A program made the translations under genes and the position numbers. Shown one piece after another: positions 52,258 to 61,356 of a stretch of 64,000 nt of DNA. The notes beneath the pieces are model-generated. The model saw only the letters and a program-made list of their open reading frames with translations, had not been told where the DNA came from and ran no database searches. Source of the DNA: Bacteroides stercorirosoris (GTDB lineage: Bacteria; Bacteroidota; Bacteroidia; Bacteroidales; Bacteroidaceae); the NCBI RefSeq assembly GCF_900142015.1, contig NZ_FQZN01000004.1, positions 62,001 to 126,000 of the forward strand, written 5' to 3'. How positions within the stretch are numbered: the stretch's first letter is position 1; every line of letters begins with the position of its first letter.

Positions 52258-54729
52258 ATGAAAAAACTATCGACTTTATTCTTAATGATCTTACTTGCTG
52301 CCTCCCTGCAAGCGCAACGCAGCGAGTCTCTTCTTGAGAAGAACTGGAAATTCACCAAAGGCGACGCTCCGGAAGCTATGAAACCGGAGTTTGACGACCG
52401 CAAGTGGGAAACCGTAACCGTGCCTCACGACTGGGCCATCTTCGGTCCTTTCGACCGCAGCAACGACTTGCAGGAAGTGGCGATAACGCAGAACTTCGAG
52501 AAGAAAGCTTCTATCAAGACCGGGCGCACAGGCGGGCTTCCTTATGTGGGTATCGGCTGGTATCGTACAACCTTTGATGTCACTGCCGATAAGCAGACCA
52601 CTCTTGTCTTCGATGGCGCCATGAGCGAAGCCCGTGTCTACGTCAATGGGCAGGAAGCCTGTTTCTGGCCGTTCGGTTATAATTCTTTCCATTGCGATGT
52701 CACTTCTCTTTTGAATAAAGACGGTAAGAACAATACTCTTGCTGTTCGTCTGGAAAACAAACCGCAGTCTTCCCGCTGGTATCCCGGAGCTGGGCTTTAC
52801 CGTAATGTACGTGTAGTGACTACCGGGAAAGTGCATGTTCCTGTATGGGGCACACAATTGACTACACCCCATGTAGCTGATGAATACGCTTCAGTTCGTT
52901 TGTTGACCACTATTGCCAATGATGAGGGGAAAGATATCCGTATCGTTACGGAGATTATCTCACCGGATGGTAAAGTTGTAGCAATGAAGGATAATACCCG
53001 TAAGATTAATCACGGTCAGCCTTTCGAACAAAACTTTCTGGTGGATGCTCCTTGTCTGTGGTCACCGGAGACACCTTATCTATATAAGGCAGTTTCTAAA
53101 ATCTATGCGGATGGCAAGCAAACGGATGAATATACTACCCGTTTTGGCATCCGCAGCATAGAAATCATAGCTGATAAGGGTTTTTTCCTGAATGGTAAGC
53201 ACCGTAAATTCCAGGGTGTGTGCAATCACCATGATCTTGGGCCGTTGGGCGCGGCTATCAATGTTGCCGCTTTACGCCGCCAGCTTACGATGCTGAAAGA
53301 TATGGGCTGTGATGCTGTCCGTACTTCCCATAATATGCCTGCGCCGGAATTGGTGCAACTTTGTGATGAAATGGGATTCATGATGATGCTGGAACCTTTC
53401 GATGAGTGGGACATTGCCAAATGTGAGAATGGTTATCACCGTTATTTCAACGAGTGGGCGGAGCGTGATATGATAAATATGTTGCATCAATATCGTAATA
53501 ATCCTTGTGTTGTGATGTGGAGCATTGGCAATGAAGTTCCTACCCAATGTAGCCCCGAAGGTTATAAGGTGGCTTCTTTCTTGCAGGATATCTGCCACCG
53601 CGAAGACCCGACGCGTCCCGTAACTTGTGGTATGGACCAGGTGACTTGTGTCTTGAAGAACGGCTTTGCCGCCATGATTGATGTTCCCGGTTTCAACTAT
53701 CGCGCACATCGCTATTTGGAGGCCTATGAGAAGTTGCCGCAAAATATAGTGCTGGGTTCCGAGACATCTTCTACTGTCAGTTCTCGTGGTGTATATAAAT
53801 TCCCTGTAGAGAAACGCGGCGATGCAAAGTATGAGGATCATCAATCTTCAGGTTATGATCTGGAACATTGCTCCTGGTCTAATGTGCCTGATGAGGACTT
53901 TGCCCTTGCCGATGATTATGACTGGACTATCGGGCAGTTTGTCTGGACAGGCTTTGATTATCTGGGTGAACCCTCACCATACGATACGGATGCCTGGCCG
54001 AGTCATAGCTCGCTGTTTGGCATCATCGACCTTGCCAGTCTGCCTAAAGACCGTTACTATCTTTACCGCAGTCTTTGGAATAAGCAGGCTAATACTCTTC
54101 ATGTTCTTCCTCATTGGACTTGGCCGGGTAGGGAAGGGGAGAACACCCCTGTGTTTGTCTATACGAGCTATCCGTCGGCCGAGCTTTTTGTTAATGGTAA
54201 GAGCTTCGGCAAGCAGCGTAAACTCACTGCCGAAGAGAGTAAAGCATTGCAGGGGAAAGATGCTCTTGCTTTGCAGCGTCGTTACCGCCTGATGTGGATG
54301 GATGTTCCTTATGAACCGGGTGAAGTGAAAGTGGTCGCATACGATGCTTCCGGCAAATCCGTAGAGGAAAAAGTAATCCGTACCGCTGGTAAACCTCATC
54401 ATCTGGAAGTGATTGCCGACCGCAGTCAGCTGAAAGCCGATGGTAAAGATCTGGCTTACATCACCGTCCGTGTAGTTGATAAAGACGGCAATCTTTGTCC
54501 CGCTGACAACCGGCTTGTTAATTTCTCCGTGAAAGGTGCCGGTCGTTATCGTGCTGCTGCCAATGGCGATGCTACTTCGCTCGACTTATTCCATTTACTG
54601 AAGATGCCCGCCTTCAGCGGTCAGTTAACGGCAATTGTTCAAACGGCTGAACAACCCGGCGAAATCGTTTTCGAGGCTAAGGCTAAGGGGGTGAAATCCG
54701 GTAAGATTGTGCTGAGAACTTTAAAATAA
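52258..54729 (+). CDS. Beta-galactosidase, glycoside hydrolase family 2
   Basis: 823 residues with signal peptide ending LQAQR. GH2 order is complete: sugar-binding jelly roll (about 25-190), Ig-like domain (about 195-300), TIM-barrel with acid/base Glu426 in WSIGNEVP and nucleophile Glu502 in GSETSST, then Ig-like C-terminal domains with a DUF4982/DUF4981-type segment and a last bacterial Ig fold. The VRTSHNMPAPEL motif is normal for the family. It would free galactose from non-reducing ends in the periplasm, completing galactan breakdown. It is the last gene of the operon, 9 bases after GH53, and a strong hairpin follows. Confidence 0.94.
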   Translation: MKKLSTLFLMILLAASLQAQRSESLLEKNWKFTKGDAPEAMKPEFDDRKWETVTVPHDWAIFGPFDRSNDLQEVAITQNFEKKASIKTGRTGGLPYVGIGWYRTTFDVTADKQTTLVFDGAMSEARVYVNGQEACFWPFGYNSFHCDVTSLLNKDGKNNTLAVRLENKPQSSRWYPGAGLYRNVRVVTTGKVHVPVWGTQLTTPHVADEYASVRLLTTIANDEGKDIRIVTEIISPDGKVVAMKDNTRKINHGQPFEQNFLVDAPCLWSPETPYLYKAVSKIYADGKQTDEYTTRFGIRSIEIIADKGFFLNGKHRKFQGVCNHHDLGPLGAAINVAALRRQLTMLKDMGCDAVRTSHNMPAPELVQLCDEMGFMMMLEPFDEWDIAKCENGYHRYFNEWAERDMINMLHQYRNNPCVVMWSIGNEVPTQCSPEGYKVASFLQDICHREDPTRPVTCGMDQVTCVLKNGFAAMIDVPGFNYRAHRYLEAYEKLPQNIVLGSETSSTVSSRGVYKFPVEKRGDAKYEDHQSSGYDLEHCSWSNVPDEDFALADDYDWTIGQFVWTGFDYLGEPSPYDTDAWPSHSSLFGIIDLASLPKDRYYLYRSLWNKQANTLHVLPHWTWPGREGENTPVFVYTSYPSAELFVNGKSFGKQRKLTAEESKALQGKDALALQRRYRLMWMDVPYEPGEVKVVAYDASGKSVEEKVIRTAGKPHHLEVIADRSQLKADGKDLAYITVRVVDKDGNLCPADNRLVNFSVKGAGRYRAAANGDATSLDLFHLLKMPAFSGQLTAIVQTAEQPGEIVFEAKAKGVKSGKIVLRTLK

Positions 54730-54760
54730 TTGTGTAACATCTGATTTAAGAAAATCTTCC

Positions 54761-54804
54761 ATCCCCACTATGCATTGTATTTATTACAAATGCACGGTGG
54801 GGAT
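54761..54804 (+). terminator. Terminator-like hairpin after the galactan operon
   Basis: ATCCCCAC and GTGGGGAT form the base of a stem extended by TGCATTGTA/TACAAATGCA (one bulge). No T-run follows, but the stem is long and stable. Confidence 0.6.
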
Positions 54805-54982
54805 GAATAGTATCTATTTGACAAATTGTATTTTAAGTTGGCTGAGAATCCATTGTTTCTGTCCTGATGCTGGTGAAAGCTGAAAGATGCGAATGAAAGT
54901 AAGCAAGTGGCAGATTGATTGAGGAATATCGAAATACTTACATTTATTCTGGAGTAGAATATCCCTTGAAAGTTACTCTTAT

Positions 54983-55113
54983 AAGTGAAAAGCATGATGC
55001 AAATAAGTGCTTCAGCCGGAAGTAGTAACCCTTTTGCCCATAAGTAGTAACCATATCACCTATAAGTAGTAACCATATTGCCCATAAGTAGTAACCCTTT
55101 TCTGCATAAATAG
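54983..55113. repeat. 22-bp-period array (AAGTAGTAACC units)
   Basis: AAGTAGTAACC starts at 55020, 55042, 55064 and 55086, exactly 22 bases apart, with a partial unit (AAATAG) at 55108. Two weaker AAGTG units precede at 54983 and 55005, also 22 apart, but out of step by seven bases with the rest. Between the AAGTAGTAACC cores lie 11 variable bases such as CTTTTGCCCAT and ATATTGCCCAT. Confidence 0.9.
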
Positions 55114-55550
55114 CTTTTATAATAGTAAGTATATGCAATAATGACGAATTTTTATTCCTTGTTTATTCATGGAATATGCCGGAATGCAGTCTTGAATTTT
55201 TGTTCGTGTTATGGAATATGTGCAAATGTAATCGTTGTGAGAACAAATTGTGAAATTGGTTTTCTTTTTGATATTTCATGAAGTTTTTCTATTTGAAAAT
55301 GCTTACTATATCTATCAGATCTTCTTTTGAAATATAGATTCTTTATCTGGCTGTAGTTGCGCAATTCCGTGCAATCGTTTGCACTGTTGCTATTGCATAT
55401 TTCTTATGTTTCTTATATTTTAATATTTATATAAAGCATATTTTTGTTGCGTCATGTTATAGATACCTTATAAAAGAAAAAGCAATCGAAAGATAATTTC
55501 GAATAATAAATATAGGTAATTAATATTGTTAACTTTAATTTTTTAAATGC

Positions 55551-58500
55551 ATGAAGCAAGTTAATCTTAGAATCTATCGAATGATTCTTCCCCTATTAGT
55601 AGGGTTATTCTTGTCTGTAGGCGTTTATGCACAGAACATCACCGTGAAAGGGCATGTAAAAGATGCCACGGGATTGGAAGTGATAGGCGCAAATGTCGTA
55701 GAGAAAGGAAATCCTGCGAATGGTACAATCACTGATTTGGATGGAAACTTTACGTTGAGTGTTCCGCAGGGAGCTATGCTTACTATCTCTTTTATCGGTT
55801 ATAAAACAGAAGAAGTGAAGGCAGCTCCGATGGTACTTGTTCAGCTGAAAGATGATGCTGAATTACTGGGTGAAGTTGTGGTAATTGGTTATGGTTCGGT
55901 TAAAAAGAACGATTTGACGGGATCAGTAACCGCTATTAAGGCTGAGGAAATCAATCGTGGTGCTATTACTTCTCCTGATCAGATGCTTCAAGGTAAAGTA
56001 CCGGGTTTGTTGGTTACTCCGGCTTCCGGCGACCCTACTGGTAGTGCTACTATCCGTATTCGTGGTGCTGCCTCTTTGACAGCTAGTAATGATCCGTTGA
56101 TTGTAATTGACGGTATACCTATTGCAGGTAACGGTGCTGGTATGGCTAATCCTTTATCAACAGTTAATCCGAATGACATTGAATCTTACACTGTATTGAA
56201 GGATGCATCAGCAACTGCTATCTATGGTTCGCGCGCTTCCAATGGTGTCATAATGATTACAACTAAAAAAGGTAAGGGCGACAAAGTTCAGGTGAGTTAC
56301 AACTCAAGCTACAGTATCAAGCAGAATACCTCCACGTTGGATGTAATGAATGCTGATCAGTATCGTGAAACAGTGGAAAGGGTGTATACAGGCGAACAAC
56401 TGACACTTGTTAAGAGTATGATGGGAAATGCCAATACAGATTGGCAAGACCAGATTTATCGTACAGCCTTTTCTACAGATCAAAACATTAGTGTGTATGG
56501 AAATAAAGGTGGTCTTCCTTTCAGAGCTAGCTTAGGTTATAACTATAACGAAGGTACATTAAAAGTCGGTGACAATCAACGTGCTAATGCTTCTATTAGT
56601 TTGTCTCCCAAATTCTTTCAGGATCATCTGTCGGTAAATGTGAATGCAAAAGGTATCTATAATCGTGCTAATTATCCTGATAACGGTGCTATTGGTTCTG
56701 CTATTTCTTTCAATCCGACTGTGCCCGTTTATTTTACTAATGCTGATGGTAGTATTGACAGAACCCAATGTAACGGTTACTGGAACTGGGTGTATGCTGA
56801 TGGTGCTGCTAATACAAATTCAGGTATCAATCCATTGTCACTGTTAGAAGATGTTTATAATGTGAATAATACTTGGCGTTCAATGGGTAATTTACAATTG
56901 GATTATAAGATTCATGGATTCGAAGATCTTCGCTTTAACTTGAACTTGGGTTATGATTTTTCTCGTACCACAGGTGACAAGTATAATGAACTGGGTTCAT
57001 TTATGGCTAAAAAAGCTTCTCCTGATACCTATGAAGATTACAGTAATCAGAACTCAAATACTTTGTTAGAGTTTTATGCTAACTATAACAAGGAATTCGG
57101 AATTCATCATCTGGATGTAATGGGCGGTTATTCATGGCAACATTATTACGAAAAATTCAATAAGATTATTTATTATAACGATAACCGGACTGAAATTTAT
57201 AATCACACTCCGACAAACTGCAAAGAATACTATTTGGTATCTTTCTTTGGTCGTGTAAATTACTCTATTGATTCTAAGTATTTGTTCACTTTCTCTTTGC
57301 GTGATGATGCTTCTTCCCGTTTTGCTAAGGACAACCGTTGGGGATTGTTTCCGTCAGCAGCTTTTGCTTGGAATATGGCTGAAGAGAATTTCTTAAAGGA
57401 CAATTCATTTTTCTCAAGTATGAAACTTCGTCTCGGTTGGGGACAAACTGGTCAGCAGGATATAGGCGACAACTTCTATCCTTATCAAGCCAAATATACA
57501 GAGTCTTCATCTCCTACTACAATGATTCCTTGGGGAGATGGTTACATCACTACTTTGGCTCCTAATGCTTACAATCGCAACATCAAGTGGGAAACTACTG
57601 AAACTTTCAACGTTGGTTTGGACTTCGGTATTTTTGGTGGACGTATTAATGGTAATGTAGATGCGTATTATCGTAAGACTTCTGATTTGCTGAACAATAT
57701 CACGACACCTATGGGTAATAACTTCTCAAATACTGTGATTTCTAACGTAGGTAATATGAAGAATATGGGTGTTGAATTCAACCTTAACTTCATTCCTATC
57801 GAGAAGCAAGATATGCGCTGGACTATCAACGTGAACGGTACTTATCAGAAGACAGAAATTACGAAGTTGACCAATGATGATTCCACTTATTTGGGGGTAC
57901 AAACTGGTGCAAATATGGGTGGTACCGGTGGTTATACTTCACTTCACCGTGTGGGATATGCTCCTTACACTTATTATCTCTACCAGCAGGCTTATGATGA
58001 AAATGGCAAGGCTATTCAGAATGTATTGGTTGATCGCGATGGTGATGGAAACATTACAGAAGCTGACCGTTACGTAACAGGTAAGAGCATTACACCTAAG
58101 TTCTTCTTCGGTCTTAGTTCTCAGTTTACTTACAAGAAGTGGGACTTTGGTTTCAACGCTCATGGTTCATTTGGCGGTTATGCCTTGAATCGGGTAGCGA
58201 TGAATAATTCTTCCGCTTTCTCTGATGACTATACAAAGGGATATATTAATAACTTATCTACTAACGTATTGAAGACTGGCTGGACAAGAGCTATCTCAAC
58301 AGAGCAAAAATATTCTGATATGTTTTTGGAGAATGCTTCATTCTTCCGTATGGATGACATCAATGTGGGATATACTTTCGATAAATTTGCTCATTGGAAA
58401 GGTAATATCCGTGTAGGTGCTTCTGTACAGAATGTATTTACTATCACTAAATATAGTGGATTGGATCCTGAACTTACAGCGACAGATGGCGTAGACAATA

Positions 58501-58553
58501 ATATTGTTCCTCGTCCACGTCTCTATACGGTACGTCTGAGTATTAATTTCTAA
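55551..58553 (+). CDS. SusC-like TonB-dependent transporter (second locus)
   Basis: 1000 residues with signal peptide (to about VYAQN), a carboxypeptidase-regulatory-like domain (about 28-110: TVKGHVKDATGLEVIGANVV), plug motifs IRGAASLTASNDPLIVIDGI and SNGVIMITTKKG, and a full barrel ending RLSINF. It is clearly paralogous to the transporter at 44859-47828 but diverged in the barrel. It should import oligosaccharides with the SusD protein that follows after 18 bases. The codons prefer A or T in third place much more than those of the galactan locus. Cargo is not determined; the downstream binding proteins are of SusE/F starch-binding style. Confidence 0.95.
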   Translation: MKQVNLRIYRMILPLLVGLFLSVGVYAQNITVKGHVKDATGLEVIGANVVEKGNPANGTITDLDGNFTLSVPQGAMLTISFIGYKTEEVKAAPMVLVQLKDDAELLGEVVVIGYGSVKKNDLTGSVTAIKAEEINRGAITSPDQMLQGKVPGLLVTPASGDPTGSATIRIRGAASLTASNDPLIVIDGIPIAGNGAGMANPLSTVNPNDIESYTVLKDASATAIYGSRASNGVIMITTKKGKGDKVQVSYNSSYSIKQNTSTLDVMNADQYRETVERVYTGEQLTLVKSMMGNANTDWQDQIYRTAFSTDQNISVYGNKGGLPFRASLGYNYNEGTLKVGDNQRANASISLSPKFFQDHLSVNVNAKGIYNRANYPDNGAIGSAISFNPTVPVYFTNADGSIDRTQCNGYWNWVYADGAANTNSGINPLSLLEDVYNVNNTWRSMGNLQLDYKIHGFEDLRFNLNLGYDFSRTTGDKYNELGSFMAKKASPDTYEDYSNQNSNTLLEFYANYNKEFGIHHLDVMGGYSWQHYYEKFNKIIYYNDNRTEIYNHTPTNCKEYYLVSFFGRVNYSIDSKYLFTFSLRDDASSRFAKDNRWGLFPSAAFAWNMAEENFLKDNSFFSSMKLRLGWGQTGQQDIGDNFYPYQAKYTESSSPTTMIPWGDGYITTLAPNAYNRNIKWETTETFNVGLDFGIFGGRINGNVDAYYRKTSDLLNNITTPMGNNFSNTVISNVGNMKNMGVEFNLNFIPIEKQDMRWTINVNGTYQKTEITKLTNDDSTYLGVQTGANMGGTGGYTSLHRVGYAPYTYYLYQQAYDENGKAIQNVLVDRDGDGNITEADRYVTGKSITPKFFFGLSSQFTYKKWDFGFNAHGSFGGYALNRVAMNNSSAFSDDYTKGYINNLSTNVLKTGWTRAISTEQKYSDMFLENASFFRMDDINVGYTFDKFAHWKGNIRVGASVQNVFTITKYSGLDPELTATDGVDNNIVPRPRLYTVRLSINF

Positions 58554-58571
58554 TGATAGAACGGATAAATT

Positions 58572-60233
58572 ATGAAAAAATATATTTATAGTTTGGCAAT
58601 TGCAATGTCAGCTTTGACATTGAACTCTTGTATCGGAGACCTGGATACGATGCCATTGAATGAAACGGATAAGACAGCTGAACAGGTCTATGTCACCTTA
58701 GGTGACTTTGAAAAAGGTTTGGCTTACATTTATGGATCTTTCTCTTTGGTGAGCCAGAGTGATCCGGGTTCGGCAGATATCAATGTGGGTGATGCCGGTG
58801 CCAGTGAATTGGTACGTCAGTATATGGTGTTGAACGAAATGTCAGTGGGTTCATTGAAGTGTGTCTGGGGAGATGCTTATGTAGCTGACCTGCAGAATAA
58901 CTCTTGGACGACTGCACCTAATGATGCTTTGATTGCCGTTTATACACGTTGTATGATGATTGTCACTCGTGCAAATGAATTTTTGTTGCAGAGTGATAAG
59001 AAAATAGATATGGAAGGTATTAAGGAACTTCGTGCTGAGGCTCGTTTCCTTAGATCGTTAGGATATTACATTTTGCTTGATCTCTTTGGAAATCCTCCTT
59101 TTGCCTTACCCGAAAACATAGGTGGTGTTTTGCCTACGCAAATAGGTCGTGAAGGTTTGTTCAATTGGATTGAATCAGAGTTGAAAGCTATCATTTCAGG
59201 TGAAGGTGGCGAAGCTCTCCCGAATAAAGGTAGTGTTGCCTATCCCCGTGCAGATAAAGGCGCAGCTCAAGCCGTCTTGGCTCGTATGTATCTGAATGCG
59301 GAAGTGTATACAGGAACGGCTCGCTGGGCTGATGCCAAAGCGGCTGCAGAAGCTGTGATTGCTATGGGTTACAAGTTGTGTCCGAATTATGAAGAACTCT
59401 TCATGCAAGATAATACGGAGAATCTGAATGCTCGTAATGAATTTATCTTTGCGATAGCTTATGATCGTGATAAAACTCAGAGCTATGGTGGAACAACTGC
59501 TCTTATCAATGCTTCTTTGGGTGAGGATGCCAATAATGGTATCGCTGCTGCATTAGGCTATCCGGCAGGTACTAAGATTAGTCGTGACCAGTGGAATGGT
59601 TATCATGTTCCTAATGAATATGTAGCGAACTTTGACCTCGTTGGTGTAGATTGGGAGGCAAAAAGTGGGTTCGGTTATAATCGTGAAAAAAGTGATCGCC
59701 GTGCTTTCTTCTATAATATAGGCGGTGTGGAAGCTTATGATAAGGCAAATGTTAATTCGGGGTGGAGATGCTGGAAATTCAATAGTAGGGCTTCAGATGG
59801 TACCCTCTATTCTACCGATAATTATACTATCTTCTCATCAGCTGACTTCCCGATGTTCCGTTTGGCAGAAATGTATTTGATTTATGCGGAAGCGCAAGCT
59901 CGTTTGGACGGTGGAACTACAACAGATTCTAAGGCAATGGGCTATATTAAGGAATTACGTGATCGTGCAGGTGTGACGACTCCGTCATCCATCAATTTGG
60001 ATTTTATCTTGAAAGAACGTGCTTGTGAGTTAATGTGGGAAGGTCACCGTCGTACAGACTTGATTCGTTATGGTTACTTTACGGCAATGTCGTATCCTTG
60101 GCCGTATAAGGGTGGTATACCCGATGGTAAGGTTGCTTTGCCTAGTTATCGTACTGTTTATCCTCTGCTTCAATCTGATTTGAGTGAAAACCCAAACTTA
60201 GTGCAGAATACAGGTTATCAATCTAATAATTAA
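58572..60233 (+). CDS. SusD-like surface glycan-binding lipoprotein (second locus)
   Basis: 553 residues; lipobox LNSC followed by IGDLDTMPLNETDKT, the normal SusD start. TPR-like helices are at EGIKELRAEARFLRSLGYYI near 144-163 and AAQAVLARMYLNAEVYTGTA near 230-249; FPMFRLAEMYLIYAEAQARL and the RTDLIRYG C-terminal region are present. It is the lid of the SusC channel next to it. Substrate unknown. Confidence 0.95.
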   Translation: MKKYIYSLAIAMSALTLNSCIGDLDTMPLNETDKTAEQVYVTLGDFEKGLAYIYGSFSLVSQSDPGSADINVGDAGASELVRQYMVLNEMSVGSLKCVWGDAYVADLQNNSWTTAPNDALIAVYTRCMMIVTRANEFLLQSDKKIDMEGIKELRAEARFLRSLGYYILLDLFGNPPFALPENIGGVLPTQIGREGLFNWIESELKAIISGEGGEALPNKGSVAYPRADKGAAQAVLARMYLNAEVYTGTARWADAKAAAEAVIAMGYKLCPNYEELFMQDNTENLNARNEFIFAIAYDRDKTQSYGGTTALINASLGEDANNGIAAALGYPAGTKISRDQWNGYHVPNEYVANFDLVGVDWEAKSGFGYNREKSDRRAFFYNIGGVEAYDKANVNSGWRCWKFNSRASDGTLYSTDNYTIFSSADFPMFRLAEMYLIYAEAQARLDGGTTTDSKAMGYIKELRDRAGVTTPSSINLDFILKERACELMWEGHRRTDLIRYGYFTAMSYPWPYKGGIPDGKVALPSYRTVYPLLQSDLSENPNLVQNTGYQSNN

Positions 60234-60251
60234 AACCCAAATAAGAGATTT

Positions 60252-61334
60252 ATGAAACTAATTAAAAATATAATGCTATTGATGGCTGTCGTGCTGTTTG
60301 CTGCTTGCGAAACAGACATTGATACGCCTCAAGTAAATAGCTCCGATAAATATATTGCTCCTGTTATTGGGCAGTGCAGTGATATTATTGTGAATGCTGA
60401 CAACTCTAAGGATGAAACAGTTGTGTTTTCTTGGAAAGCCGCTGACTTTGGTTTACCTGTACAAGTGCTTTATACTGTTTATTTAACTAAGGGCGATAAA
60501 TCTGCCTTGGTGGGTACTTCTTCTACTACTTCTTTGGCTATTGCTAAAGGCGATATCAATGGAGTTGTAATCAATGGTCTTGGTGTTAATCCTAACGAAA
60601 CAGCAGAGGTTCAGGCTTATGTTACAGCTCGATTTGCAGGAACGGATGAGTATGAAGCGATTAAATCCAATGTTTCAAACTCCTTTAAGGTGACTACTTA
60701 TGCAGCTCCGCTGAAGAATCTGTATGTAGTAGGTTTCTTCAATGGTTGGAAAGAAGGTGAAGCTGTTGAAATCTGGGAAACGAGTGCAGGTACTAATGTT
60801 TATGAAGGTCTCTATGATTTCTTTGAAGATGGTACATCTGGACATTCAGCTTTCAAAATTATTTCCGAGCGTAGCTGGAGCGGAGGTAACTGGGGTTACG
60901 ATGCTTTCAAAGTAGATAGCCACTTTACTGGTATTGCTGGTGGTGATTTACAGTTGCCTGCCGGATTCTGGAAGATTTCAGTAAACAGAACTGCAATGTC
61001 AATTGATGCTACTCCTGTTTCAGCCGTTGATGTTGTAGGCACATGTAATGGTTGGAATGCTGATGCTCCAAGTCTTTTGACTTATGATCCTATTCAAAAC
61101 GCATGGCTTTCTGAACCTTTGACTTTTGAGGCAGGAGGTGAATTCTTGATTCGTCTTAATTCAACTTATGATAATAAGTATGGTGCAAGTGGTAATTCAA
61201 GTATCGCTATACCTGGTGGTCTTGAACTCGTAACCAATGGTGGGGATAATATTAAGGTTGATAATGCGGGTACTTATATTATCAAGCTTCATGCCAATCG
61301 TACTCCTTTTGTTGTAGAACTAATTAAGCAGTAA
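60252..61334 (+). CDS. SusE-like outer-membrane binding lipoprotein (second locus)
   Basis: 360 residues; lipobox FAAC followed by ETDIDTPQVN. An N-terminal SusE domain (about 25-140: DNSKDETVVFSWKAADFGLP) precedes two beta-sandwich modules with YVVGFFNGWKEG near 158-169 and VVGTCNGWNADAPS near 258-271. The GWN/GWK aromatic motifs are like those of SusE and SusF of the starch system, which place Trp residues for flat binding of alpha-glucan. Starch or a related glucan is therefore one reasonable guess, but other glycans are possible. Confidence 0.9.
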   Translation: MKLIKNIMLLMAVVLFAACETDIDTPQVNSSDKYIAPVIGQCSDIIVNADNSKDETVVFSWKAADFGLPVQVLYTVYLTKGDKSALVGTSSTTSLAIAKGDINGVVINGLGVNPNETAEVQAYVTARFAGTDEYEAIKSNVSNSFKVTTYAAPLKNLYVVGFFNGWKEGEAVEIWETSAGTNVYEGLYDFFEDGTSGHSAFKIISERSWSGGNWGYDAFKVDSHFTGIAGGDLQLPAGFWKISVNRTAMSIDATPVSAVDVVGTCNGWNADAPSLLTYDPIQNAWLSEPLTFEAGGEFLIRLNSTYDNKYGASGNSSIAIPGGLELVTNGGDNIKVDNAGTYIIKLHANRTPFVVELIKQ

Positions 61335-61356
61335 TAAGTTATAATCTTAAAATTGA

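Larger units (their letters stand above)
54730..55550. other. Long intergenic region between the two utilisation loci
   Basis: 821 bases with no credible gene. It holds the hairpin ending the galactan operon (54761-54804), the 22-bp-period array (54983-55113), and then about 430 A+T-rich bases that lead into the second SusC gene. TATTTTTG at 55439-55446 fits a -7 element but lacks a good -33 TTG; the leader would then be about 100 bases. Small minus-strand frames here pass through the repeats and are not supported. Confidence 0.75.

Noticed and set aside
54768..54995. Minus-strand 75-residue frame after the galactan operon
   Set aside because: It overlaps the terminator hairpin, has no recognisable motif and looks like random A+T-rich sequence.
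54944..55138. Minus-strand 64-residue frame with GYYLWA/GYYF repeats
   Set aside because: Its repeats arise from reading the 22-bp array in shifting frames; no other coding evidence.
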